DNA of 44,813 nt, from NCBI GenBank assembly GCA_014879735.1, contig JACSRN010000067.1, positions 1 through 44,813 of the forward strand, given 5' to 3'. Each line of letters begins with the position of its first letter. The stretch's first letter is position 1. A program made the position numbers and the translations under genes. Shown piece by piece: positions 1-7,688 of the stretch. The notes below the pieces were generated by a model. The model saw nothing but the letters and a program-made list of their open reading frames with translations. It had not been told where the DNA came from and made no database searches. This stretch comes from Paracoccaceae bacterium (GTDB lineage Bacteria; Pseudomonadota; Alphaproteobacteria; Rhodobacterales; Rhodobacteraceae).

Positions 1-1152
1 AGCGACGCGAACACCGGCCGCATCCGGCTCGGCATGGTGGGCGGCGGGCAGGGGGCCTTCATCGGGGCGGTGCATCGCATTGCAGCCCGGATGGACGGTG
101 CGTTCCGGCTGGTGGCCGGGGCGCTGTCGTCCGACCCTGACCGGGCCCGCGCCTCGGGGGTGGAACTGGGGCTGGATCCGGCGCGCTGCTATGACAGCTT
201 TGCCGAAATGGCCGCGCGCGAGGCCCGCCGCCGCGACGGGGTCGAGGCCGTGGCCATCGTCACGCCGAACCATCTGCACGCCGCACCGGCCATCGCCTTC
301 CTGAAGCGCGGCGTGCATGTGATCTGCGACAAGCCGCTGACCGCGACGATGGCCGAGGCGAAGCGGCTGGCAAAGGCGGCGGCGGATTCGCGCGCGCTGT
401 TCGTATTGACCCATAATTATACCGGCCATCCGATGGTTCGCCAGGCGCGCGCCATGGTCGCGGCCGGAGAGATCGGGCCGGTCCGGCTGGTGCAGGTGGA
501 ATATGCCCAGGACTGGCTGGCGGTGCCGGCCGAACACCAGGGGTCGAAGCAGGCGGAATGGCGCACCGATCCGGCCCGGGCCGGGGTGGGCGGCGCGCTT
601 GGCGATATCGGCACCCATGCCTGGAACCTGGCGGCCTTCGTTGCGGGGGCGGAGCCGGAGACGCTGGCGGCCGATCTCTCCAGCTTCGGCGCCGGGCGCA
701 GCCTTGACGACAATGCCCATGTGCTGCTGCGCTATCCCGATGGCGCGCGCGGCATGCTCTGGGTCAGCCAGGTCGCGCCGGGCAACGAGAATGCGCTGCG
801 GCTGCGGATCTATGGCGAGACCGGCGGGCTGGACTGGAGCCAGGAGGACCCCAACAGGCTGTGGTTCGGCCGACTGGGACAGCCGAAGCAGATGCTGACG
901 CGGATGGGTGCGGGCACCGGCCCCGCGGCGGCGCGCGTCAGCCGGGTGCCGGCAGGCCACCCCGAAGGCTATCTCGAGGCTTTCGCCACGATCTATGCCG
1001 AGGCCGCCCGTGCCATCCGCGCCCGGCAGGCCGCCCGGCCGGAGCCGGAGGGCGTGACCTATCCCGGCCTTTCCGACGGGCTGTCGGGGATGCGTTTCGT
1101 TTCGGCCTGCGTCGCCTCGCACCGGCGCAACGGTGCCTGGGTGCGGATCTAG
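1..1152 (+). CDS. Gfo/Idh/MocA-family NAD(P)-dependent oxidoreductase (5' end outside window)
   Basis: The reading frame is open from base 1 and reads through the ATG at 34, so the true start lies upstream of the window. The glycine-rich nucleotide loop (LGMVGGGQGAFIG) sits at the extreme N-terminus, followed by VAIVTPNHLHAAPAIAFLKRG and CDKP, the family's catalytic Lys-Pro motif (usually EKP). DIGTHAWNLAAF supplies the usual active-site His of the C-terminal domain. Relatives oxidise or reduce a hydroxyl of a sugar, inositol or sugar acid in the cytosol. The substrate cannot be read from the sequence; it is probably catabolic because sugar-type enzymes, transporters and a DeoR regulator follow. 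Apiose dehydrogenase belongs to this superfamily, which matters for one alternative reading of the downstream cluster. It converges on the FAD enzyme gene, with 55 bases between them. Confidence 0.88.
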   Translation, partial: SDANTGRIRLGMVGGGQGAFIGAVHRIAARMDGAFRLVAGALSSDPDRARASGVELGLDPARCYDSFAEMAAREARRRDGVEAVAIVTPNHLHAAPAIAFLKRGVHVICDKPLTATMAEAKRLAKAAADSRALFVLTHNYTGHPMVRQARAMVAAGEIGPVRLVQVEYAQDWLAVPAEHQGSKQAEWRTDPARAGVGGALGDIGTHAWNLAAFVAGAEPETLAADLSSFGAGRSLDDNAHVLLRYPDGARGMLWVSQVAPGNENALRLRIYGETGGLDWSQEDPNRLWFGRLGQPKQMLTRMGAGTGPAAARVSRVPAGHPEGYLEAFATIYAEAARAIRARQAARPEPEGVTYPGLSDGLSGMRFVSACVASHRRNGAWVRI

Positions 1153-1163
1153 GCGGGACCGGA

Positions 1164-1182
1164 GCCGCAACGCGGTTGCGGC
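1164..1182. terminator. GC-rich hairpin between convergent genes
   Basis: GCCGCAA and TTGCGGC form a perfect 7-bp stem with a 5-base loop in the 55-base gap between two convergent genes. There is no T-run on either side, so it is at best a weak or Rho-assisted bidirectional terminator. Confidence 0.35.
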
Positions 1183-1207
1183 CGCCGCGGGCCGGATGCG
1201 GGCGGGT

Positions 1208-3646
1208 TCAGGCCTTGATCCGCGCCATGGCCGGATCGTAGAGCGGGCGCAGCGTCACCTCGCAGGGCACCCGCTTGGTCGCAACCTCCAGCTCATAGCG
1301 CCCGGACAGGACATATTCCGCCGTTGCGCCCGCAGGGTTGCGGACATAGCCGAGACCGATGGCGCAGCCGAGCGTATGGCCGTAGCCGCCCGAGGACAGC
1401 CAGCCAACCCGCGCGCCATCGCGGTAGATCGTCTCGCGGCCGTAGAGGATGACATCGGGTGCCGCGGTGAAGGTGGCGAGGCGTTTCTTCACCCCCGACT
1501 GCCGCTGCAGCGCCACCGCCTCGCGCCCGCGGAAGGGAATGTCGGTCCCCATCTTCACCGCCCAGCCCAGGCCGGCCTCGTCGGGGGTGTGGTCGGGGCC
1601 GATGTCGGCAGCCCAGGCGCGGTAGCCCTTCTCCAACCGCAGGGTCTCGATGGCGCGATAGCCGGCATTGCGCAGCCCGTGCGCGGCACCGGCCCGATGC
1701 AGCGCGGCATAGACGCCGGCGGCATTTTCCACCGGGATGTGCAGTTCCCATCCCAGTTCGCCGACATAGGTGACGCGCAAAGCAAGGATTGGCGCCCCGG
1801 CAATGCCGATCATCTGCGCCGTCCCGAAGGGGAAGGCCGCATTCGACATATCGGCGCGCGTCACTGCCTGCAGGATGTCGCGCGCCCGCGGGCCCATCAG
1901 CGACAGCACCGCATGGGCGCCGGTGATGTCGAAAAGCTGGGCATTCATGCCTGTGGGAATGTTTCGCGCGATCCAGTCGAAATCGCGGGTGGCAAAGCCG
2001 GTGCCGGTGACGATGTAATATTCGTCCCGCGCCCGGCGGACGACGGTCAGGTCGGCCTCGATCCCGCCGCGGTCGTTCAGCATCTGGCTATAGGTCAGGC
2101 TGCCCACGGGTCTTGCGATGTCATTGGCGCAGATCCAGGACAGCGCCGCCGCGGCATCCGGCCCTTTCAGGGCGAATTTTGCAAAGGAGGTCTGGTCGAT
2201 CAGAACCGCCGCCTCGCGCGCGGCGCGGTGTTCGCGGCCAACGGCGGCATGCCAGTTCGGGCGCTGATAGGTGTAGATGTCCTGCGCCGGCTCGCCGGGT
2301 TCGGCAAACCAGTTGGGACGTTCCCAGCCGAGTTTTTCGCCGAAGACGGCGCCGGCGGATTTCAGCGCCGGATAAAGCGGCGAGATGCGGCACGGCCGGC
2401 CCGAGCGGTGTTCCTCGCCAGGCCAGGCCATGGTGTAATGCTTGCCATAGGCCTCGTAGGTGCGTTTGCGGATCCAGTCGGTGTCGAAATGCGGCCGGCC
2501 GAAGCGGCGGATGTCGGCGGCCCAGAGGTCGAAGGGTGCCTCGCCGCGGGCGACCCATTCGGCCAAGCACATGCCGGCCCCCCCGCCCGAAGCAATGCCG
2601 AAGGCGTTGAAACCTGCGCCGACGAAGAGATTCCGCTGCTCGGGCGCCTCGCCCAGGATGAACATGCCGTCGGGGGTGAAACTCTCGGGCCCGTTGATCA
2701 TCTGCTTGATCCCGGCCGTTTCCAGCGCCGGCACCCGGCCGAGGGCAAGTTCCACGATCGGGGTGAAATGATCGAAATCGGTGTCGAGCAGCGTGTAATG
2801 GAACCCCGGCGGCAGGCTGCCGTCGCGCCACAGCTTGGGGTTCGGCTCATAGCCGCCCATGACCAGCCCGCCGACCTCTTCCTTCCAGTAGGTCAGCCGG
2901 TCGGGGTCGCGCAATGTGGGCAGGCCGGTCGGAATGCCCTCGATCCGCTCGGTGATCAGATACTGGTGCTCGACCGGGACGAGCGGCACATTCACCCCAT
3001 GCGCGGCGCAGAACGGCCGGGTCCACATGCCGGCGCAGACGACGACCTTTTCGCAGGCGATCCGGCCGGCTGTGGTGATCACGCCCCTCACCTCGCCATC
3101 CTGCAGGTCGACCGACAGCACCTTCACATCCTCGAAGATCCGCGCCCCCGCCATCCGTGCCGCCCGGGCCAGCGCCTGGGTGATGTCAGAGGGGTTGGCC
3201 TGGCCGTCGGTCGGCAGGAAGGCCGCACCGACCACATCGTCAACCTGCATCACCGGGAACAGATCCTGCGCCTCCTTCGGCGTCAGCAGATGCATCTCAA
3301 GCCCGAAGGAATGCGCGGTGGTGGCCTGCCGCTTCACCTCGGTCCAGCGTTCGGCATTGCAGGCCAGCCGCAGCCCGCCGTTCATCTTCCAGCCCGTGGC
3401 CAGCCCGGTCTCGGCCTCCAGCCGGCGGTAGAGATCGACCGAATAGCCCAGAAGCTGGGTCACATTGGCACTGCTGCGCAACTGGCCGACCAGCCCCGCC
3501 GCGTGAAAGGTGGTGCCCGAGGTCAGCTTCCGGCGTTCCAGCAGCGTGACCTCGACCCCCATCTTCGCCAGATGATAGGCGGTCGAGCAGCCGACGATCC
3601 CGCCGCCGACCACAACGACCTTCGACGATCCGGGCAGATCTTCCAT
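1208..3646 (-). CDS. FAD-dependent oxidoreductase with C-terminal GcvT domain (dimethylglycine/sarcosine dehydrogenase-like)
   Basis: This 812-residue protein has an N-terminal FAD Rossmann motif (VVVVGGGIVG, residues 10-19), the acidic end of beta-2 (LLERR) and SGTTFHAAG with His48. In dimethylglycine and sarcosine dehydrogenases the equivalent His carries covalent FAD. A DAO domain is followed from about residue 430 by an FAO/GcvT aminomethyltransferase-like half, which in relatives passes the released C1 unit to tetrahydrofolate. The predicted reaction is oxidative N-demethylation of a methylated amine. The ATG at 3646 is chosen because GAGGAG lies just upstream; the frame stays open further 5' without family-like sequence. 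The upstream kinase-like gene ends 10 bases before it, so the two are co-transcribed. The exact amine is unknown. Confidence 0.9.
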   Translation of the reverse strand: MEDLPGSSKVVVVGGGIVGCSTAYHLAKMGVEVTLLERRKLTSGTTFHAAGLVGQLRSSANVTQLLGYSVDLYRRLEAETGLATGWKMNGGLRLACNAERWTEVKRQATTAHSFGLEMHLLTPKEAQDLFPVMQVDDVVGAAFLPTDGQANPSDITQALARAARMAGARIFEDVKVLSVDLQDGEVRGVITTAGRIACEKVVVCAGMWTRPFCAAHGVNVPLVPVEHQYLITERIEGIPTGLPTLRDPDRLTYWKEEVGGLVMGGYEPNPKLWRDGSLPPGFHYTLLDTDFDHFTPIVELALGRVPALETAGIKQMINGPESFTPDGMFILGEAPEQRNLFVGAGFNAFGIASGGGAGMCLAEWVARGEAPFDLWAADIRRFGRPHFDTDWIRKRTYEAYGKHYTMAWPGEEHRSGRPCRISPLYPALKSAGAVFGEKLGWERPNWFAEPGEPAQDIYTYQRPNWHAAVGREHRAAREAAVLIDQTSFAKFALKGPDAAAALSWICANDIARPVGSLTYSQMLNDRGGIEADLTVVRRARDEYYIVTGTGFATRDFDWIARNIPTGMNAQLFDITGAHAVLSLMGPRARDILQAVTRADMSNAAFPFGTAQMIGIAGAPILALRVTYVGELGWELHIPVENAAGVYAALHRAGAAHGLRNAGYRAIETLRLEKGYRAWAADIGPDHTPDEAGLGWAVKMGTDIPFRGREAVALQRQSGVKKRLATFTAAPDVILYGRETIYRDGARVGWLSSGGYGHTLGCAIGLGYVRNPAGATAEYVLSGRYELEVATKRVPCEVTLRPLYDPAMARIKA

Positions 3647-3656
3647 CGGTTTCTCC

Positions 3657-4538
3657 TCAGTGCTGCAGTTCGGCAAGGGCGGCGCGATAGGCCGCAAGGT
3701 TGGTGGCCGTATAGGCCCGGTAGTCGATATCCAGGGTCGAGGTGATCTCGGACACCATCGACCACAGGGTCTCGCGCAGGAGCGAGGCACATTTCATCGC
3801 GCGATAGGCATGCCAGCGCGCGGCATCGGGTGCGCCGCCGTCATAGGTGGCCAGCAGGATCCGTTCCTGGTCGGGGGTGAAGCCATTGTTGCCGGCAAGG
3901 CCGCCCAGATCGAACAGCGGATTGCCGAAGCCGCCATATTCCCAGTCGATCAGCCAGAACCTTTCACCATCGGTCAGGATGTTGCCCGGCAAGAGATCGT
4001 TGTGGCCAAGGACGGTGGGGCCATCGCCGACCGCAGCCTCCAGCGCCTCGGCTTCGCTCAGAAGTGCCGGCAGCAGCGGCACATGCGGCGAGCGCTGCGC
4101 CATTAGGAAGCGGGCATAGCCGCGCAGGATGTGGAAGACATCGAAGGCCAGAACCGGCCCGGCAACCTGCCGCATCGTATCGCGATGGACCCGGGCGATC
4201 AGGCGGGCCAGCGCCGCGACGGTGCCGGGCCGTGCAATGTCGTCGGGCTGCAGCGGCCGGGCGTTGATATGGTCCAGCACCAGCACGCCTGGCGCGGCAT
4301 AGACCACGGCCGGCCCCACGCCCGAGGCCTGGGCTGCCCGCGACAGCGCCAGTTCGTTCCAGCGCAGGATGCCATGTTCGGGGATGTCGTTGCCGAAACG
4401 CACGACGAAGCGGCGGCCGCCATCGGTGACAAGGATGTTGTGGTTGGTCTTGCCGCCGTCCAGCGGCCGTGCCCCGGCGGGGGCGGAAAAGCAGGGCAAG
4501 GCCTGCGCCCGGGCCAGGATCGCCTCATCCTCGGTCAT
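3657..4538 (-). CDS. Choline/ethanolamine kinase-like phosphotransferase (APH fold)
   Basis: A 293-residue cytosolic kinase of the APH/choline kinase superfamily. It shows the catalytic loop GHNDLLPGN (HND at 179-181) and the metal-binding LIDWEYGG (198-203), with an N-terminal lobe carrying GGKTNHNILV. The spacing and the WEYGG signature resemble choline/ethanolamine kinases (LicA-like) more than aminoglycoside kinases. The start at 4538 follows GGGAGAAACCG; a longer frame has no ribosome site or homology. It heads a two-gene operon with the N-demethylating FAD enzyme, which suggests a small amino-alcohol substrate. Whether it phosphorylates the substrate or the demethylated product is not visible. 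Confidence 0.82.
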   Translation of the reverse strand: MTEDEAILARAQALPCFSAPAGARPLDGGKTNHNILVTDGGRRFVVRFGNDIPEHGILRWNELALSRAAQASGVGPAVVYAAPGVLVLDHINARPLQPDDIARPGTVAALARLIARVHRDTMRQVAGPVLAFDVFHILRGYARFLMAQRSPHVPLLPALLSEAEALEAAVGDGPTVLGHNDLLPGNILTDGERFWLIDWEYGGFGNPLFDLGGLAGNNGFTPDQERILLATYDGGAPDAARWHAYRAMKCASLLRETLWSMVSEITSTLDIDYRAYTATNLAAYRAALAELQH

Positions 4539-4630
4539 CGGTTTCTCCCTGTCGGCGGCCGGCCCGCCGACTCGGGGCGACTTTCGGGAACGGTAGCATT
4601 GATTCAACATCCGGCAACATTTATCCACGA

Positions 4631-4657
4631 CTATTCGACGATATTCCGCTATTGGTG
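4631..4657 (+). promoter_or_regulatory. Three imperfect 9-base repeats in the divergent promoter gap
   Basis: CTATTCGAC, GATATTCCG and CTATTGGTG follow one another with a 9-base period in the 154-base gap between the kinase-FAD operon and the DeoR gene. The region is AT-rich compared with its surroundings. Tandem direct repeats are common DeoR-type operators, so autoregulation and control of the divergent pair is plausible. The repeats are short and imperfect. Confidence 0.3.
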
Positions 4658-4692
4658 TGGAAATATGTGAGATATCGGGCCAGGATTCCTGA

Positions 4693-5493
4693 ATGAACAC
4701 CGCAACTGACCGACTGTCCGATCCCGATGCCACCGCCAATCACCGGCAGGTGGAAATTCTCGATGCGCTGCGGCGGGCCGGTGGCGCCGCGCGGATTCAA
4801 AGCCTGGCCAATGCGCTGGATGTGTCGGACGAGACCATCCGGCGCAACATCCGCCGGCTGGCGGCAGAGGGCCTGGTCGAAAAGCTGCACGGTGGCGCGC
4901 GGCTGGTCGAGCGGGTGGACGAGGCCGATCTGCAGACCCGGTTGCAGGAGAATATCCCGGGCAAGCGCCGGATCGCCGGATGTGTCGCGGCGATGGTGGC
5001 CGATGGCGCCTCGGTTTTCCTTGATGTCGGTTCGACCACCAGTTTCATCGCCGATGCGCTGCAGGCGCACAGTCGGCTGAATGTCTTCACGAACTCGCTG
5101 GCGGTGGCCTGGAAGCTGGCCACGCGCAACGCCAATCGGGTCTTTTTCGCGGGGGGAGAGTTGCGGCCCGCCGACGGCGGCACCTTCGGGCCGGAGGCGC
5201 TGGAGTTCCTCGACTATTTTACCGCCGATCTGGCGATCATCTCGGCGACCGGCCTCTGCCCAGACCGCGGCTTTCTGCTGGCCGACCTGTCCGAGGCCCG
5301 GCTGGCGCGCAAGATGATGACGCGGGCGGCGCGGGTGATCGTGGCCGCGGACAGCCGCAAGTTCCACCGGCTGGCGCCGGTCTCGCTGGGCGATCCGGCG
5401 CAGGTGGACATGCTGGTCTGCGATGCCCCCCCGCCCGAGGTGATCCGCCTTGCGGCCGAAGGCTGGGGCGTCGACATCTGCGTTGCCGCGTGA
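4693..5493 (+). CDS. DeoR-family transcriptional regulator
   Basis: A 266-residue repressor of standard DeoR/GlpR length. The N-terminal winged helix-turn-helix spans about residues 18-70 (ILDALRRAGGAARIQSLA, then VSDETIRRNIRRL and KLHGGARL, the typical DeoR R-x-HGGA ending). The C-terminal DeoRC sugar-phosphate sensor includes LDVGSTTSFIADAL and NSLAVAWKL. It is divergent from the kinase/FAD pair, which it probably controls together with itself; it may also act on the sugar operon that converges on it. The inducer would be a phosphorylated metabolite by family precedent. AGGA lies 7 bases before the ATG. Confidence 0.93.
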   Translation: MNTATDRLSDPDATANHRQVEILDALRRAGGAARIQSLANALDVSDETIRRNIRRLAAEGLVEKLHGGARLVERVDEADLQTRLQENIPGKRRIAGCVAAMVADGASVFLDVGSTTSFIADALQAHSRLNVFTNSLAVAWKLATRNANRVFFAGGELRPADGGTFGPEALEFLDYFTADLAIISATGLCPDRGFLLADLSEARLARKMMTRAARVIVAADSRKFHRLAPVSLGDPAQVDMLVCDAPPPEVIRLAAEGWGVDICVAA

Positions 5494-5502
5494 CGGGGCG
5501 GC

Positions 5503-5524
5503 GCAGGGGATGGCCATCGCCTGC
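5503..5524. terminator. Long hairpin between convergent DeoR and RLP genes
   Basis: GCAGGGGATGG is followed directly by CCATCGCCTGC, which pair at 10 of 11 positions with essentially no loop, in the 72-base gap between two converging genes. It may terminate both transcripts. No T-tract is visible. Confidence 0.35.
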
Positions 5525-5565
5525 CCGCGCCCTCCGGCCCCGGGGATCGGCCGGCGGCCCGCCTG

Positions 5566-6690
5566 TCAGCCCTTTGGCGCGGCGTCCAGCGCCCGGCGCA
5601 TGGCGGCCACGGCGGTGTCGATCCGGGCGGGATCCTGCAGCAGGCTGCCGCCCAGCAGGAAGACCACATCCTCGCCATACATCGCCTGCATGTCGGCAGC
5701 GCGCGCCACACTCATCCCGCCGCCGGGGCTGGGCAGCATCGGCCGGCCCGGGCCGGCCGGGGTGCGGCAGGCACCGGCGATCTGCGCGCATTCGGCCGCG
5801 GTAAAGCCGAAACGGCCGCCCACATTCGGAAAGACCGAGATGTCGACCCCGGCCAGCCGCTGGATCGTGCCGAACAGGGTGCCGTGATCGATCCCGGTAT
5901 CGGGCGCAAGGACATAGGGACCGAGAAAGGCCGGATGCGTCATCACCGGCAGGTTCAACCCGGCATCCCCTGCGATCCGCTCGACCAGTCCGAAACCGAA
6001 AAGCCCCGGCATGACCAGAATGCCGCCGGCGCCGGCATCCCGGGCGAAACGCAGATTGGCCTCGATCTCCTCGGGGCGGCCCGAGAGATTGGGAAAATAC
6101 AGCGCCGCCGTGCCGCGGCGGGCATTTTCCTCGGCCACCGCGCGGGCCACGGCCTCGACCCGGGCGCGGAAGGGGGCGGTGGGCTGGCCGGCAAGGCCGT
6201 GATCTTCCTTGACGATATCGGCGCCACCGCGGACGCAGCCGGCGGCCAGGCGGGCGAAATCCTGCGGCGACAGGCCCATGGGTTTCAACACCGGCGCGAT
6301 CATGCCGCCGGTGGCGCGGCCGGTCAGCCGCCGCAGCCCGGCAATGCCGAACCTTGGCCCGGGGTGGCGGCGGGCCATCTCGGGGCCGGGATCCAGGCCG
6401 ATGACCCGGATGCCGGCTTGAATCGAGGAATTGCCGAAGATCACGTTCAGGAACTGGGTCAGATCGTCGCCGGCGCTGTCGGGAGAGTAGCTGACGACCG
6501 CACGCCAGACATCGGCGGCGAGGCGGCCCAAGTCCTCGACCCGGCCGAGGATCTCGTCGGTCACATAGCCTGGGGGCACCAGGTCGCGCGGGATCTCGAC
6601 GGTCTGCTCCAGCGCGATGCCTTCGGCCCGGGCCATGGCTTCGGCCCGGGTTGCGGCGCGGATCCGGTAGGTGACGGCAAAGCGGGTCAC
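5566..6690 (-). CDS. RuBisCO-like protein (form IV, RLP)
   Basis: A 374-residue protein of RuBisCO large-subunit fold, shorter than true RuBisCO (about 470) and in the range of short form IV proteins. Lys136 in VLKPMGLS matches RuBisCO Lys175. Lys161 in ADIVKEDH matches the carbamylated Lys201, with Asp163 at the 203 position and His164 replacing Glu204. THPAFLG (252) and PSPGGGMS match the later active-site strands. The loop-6 lysine region is not conserved, so it is not CO2-fixing. Known RLPs catalyse enolisation, isomerisation or decarboxylation in methylthioadenosine salvage, the Rhodospirillum rubrum MTA-isoprenoid shunt, or apionate degradation (OiaX, ApdA). GTG start, overlapping the previous stop as GTGA; last gene of an ABC-transketolase operon. 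Lying close to mtnK-mtnA favours a methylthioribulose-phosphate-like substrate. Confidence 0.9.
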   Translation of the reverse strand: MTRFAVTYRIRAATRAEAMARAEGIALEQTVEIPRDLVPPGYVTDEILGRVEDLGRLAADVWRAVVSYSPDSAGDDLTQFLNVIFGNSSIQAGIRVIGLDPGPEMARRHPGPRFGIAGLRRLTGRATGGMIAPVLKPMGLSPQDFARLAAGCVRGGADIVKEDHGLAGQPTAPFRARVEAVARAVAEENARRGTAALYFPNLSGRPEEIEANLRFARDAGAGGILVMPGLFGFGLVERIAGDAGLNLPVMTHPAFLGPYVLAPDTGIDHGTLFGTIQRLAGVDISVFPNVGGRFGFTAAECAQIAGACRTPAGPGRPMLPSPGGGMSVARAADMQAMYGEDVVFLLGGSLLQDPARIDTAVAAMRRALDAAPKG

Positions 6691-7688
6691 AGCGCCTCGG
6701 CCTTTGCCGCGGAATGCACCGCCTCGATCCGGACCGCATCGAGGGCGCCCTCGTCGATGCCGGTCTTCTGCCCGGTCAGCCGTTCCACGGCGCGGACCAG
6801 GCTCAGCGCATCCATCCCGTAGTGCCGCATCAGATAGGGGCGAGAGCCGCCATGGGCATAGGTGTCCTGCAGCCCCAGCCGGATCAGCCGCCGCGCCAGC
6901 CCCGCCTCGGCCAGGGCCTCGGCAACCATGCTGCCGATGCCGCCGGTGACGAGGTGGTTTTCCAGCGTGATCACGCCATGGCGGACGCTGGCGGCATGAT
7001 CGACGATCTGCGCGGCATCGAAGGGTTTCAGCGTGTTCAGATGCAGGTGCCGCACCGAGACGCCGGCCCGCGCCAGCGCGCCGCGCGCCCGGATCGCTTC
7101 TTCGGTGGTGATGCCGGCGGTCACGACCAGCACATCGCCGCCCTCGGCCAGCACCCGCATGCGGCCGATCTGCAACGGCGTGTCAAAGAGCCGCGGCACC
7201 GATCCGCGCAGGATGCGGCAATAGACCGGGCCGTCGACGGTGTCGGCCTCGGCCACGATGCTTTCCACCTCGGTCGCATCCCCGGTTTCCAGCACGGTCA
7301 TGTTCGGGATGGTGCGCATGACCGAGATGTCCTCGATCGCCTGATGCGTCATGCCCCCCGGGGTGGTGACACCCGGCAGGAACCCCATCAGCCGGACCCG
7401 GCGGCGGGGATAGGCGACCGAGGCCATGAGCTGGTCATAGGGCCGGCGGTACAGGAACACCCCGAAGGAATGCAGGAACGGCCGAAAGCCCGCAAGGCCG
7501 AGGCCGCCGGCAAAGCTGAGCATGTTCTGCTCGGCCATTCCCAGCGACAGGAACCTGTCGGGATGGCGGTCGCGGAAGCCGTCGATCTCGCAGCTCGATG
7601 TCAGGTCGGCGGACAGGCACAGCACCTCGGGGTGCTGCATGGCGTGGGCCTCGAAGGCGCCGGCATAGGGGCGGTTGACCATCTCCAT
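6687..7688 (-). CDS. Transketolase, C-terminal subunit (split type)
   Basis: A 333-residue subunit holding the pyrimidine-binding and C-terminal domains. LSLGMAEQNMLSFAGGLGLAG carries Glu53, the glutamate that activates the thiamine diphosphate aminopyrimidine. PGVTTPGGMTHQAIEDISVMR and VTAGITTEEAIRA follow as in split transketolases. It starts at an ATG that overlaps the stop of the N-terminal subunit by one base, with GGAGG 8 bases upstream. With its partner it should transfer a two-carbon ketol unit between sugars in the cytosol. Apulose-4-phosphate transketolase (AptA/AptB) is a split enzyme of this kind. Lying between a sugar-binding protein and an RLP, it is dedicated to this pathway rather than to the housekeeping pentose cycle. 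Confidence 0.92.
   Translation of the reverse strand: MEMVNRPYAGAFEAHAMQHPEVLCLSADLTSSCEIDGFRDRHPDRFLSLGMAEQNMLSFAGGLGLAGFRPFLHSFGVFLYRRPYDQLMASVAYPRRRVRLMGFLPGVTTPGGMTHQAIEDISVMRTIPNMTVLETGDATEVESIVAEADTVDGPVYCRILRGSVPRLFDTPLQIGRMRVLAEGGDVLVVTAGITTEEAIRARGALARAGVSVRHLHLNTLKPFDAAQIVDHAASVRHGVITLENHLVTGGIGSMVAEALAEAGLARRLIRLGLQDTYAHGGSRPYLMRHYGMDALSLVRAVERLTGQKTGIDEGALDAVRIEAVHSAAKAEAL

Noticed and set aside
1133-3745. An 870-codon open frame on the plus strand, antisense to the FAD enzyme
   Set aside because: It is a GC-skewed shadow of the minus-strand gene: no family motifs, atypical residue composition, and the opposite strand has a complete, recognisable enzyme.
5566-6690. True CO2-fixing RuBisCO
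   Set aside because: Too short, Glu204 replaced, no loop-6 lysine, and no small subunit or phosphoribulokinase nearby.
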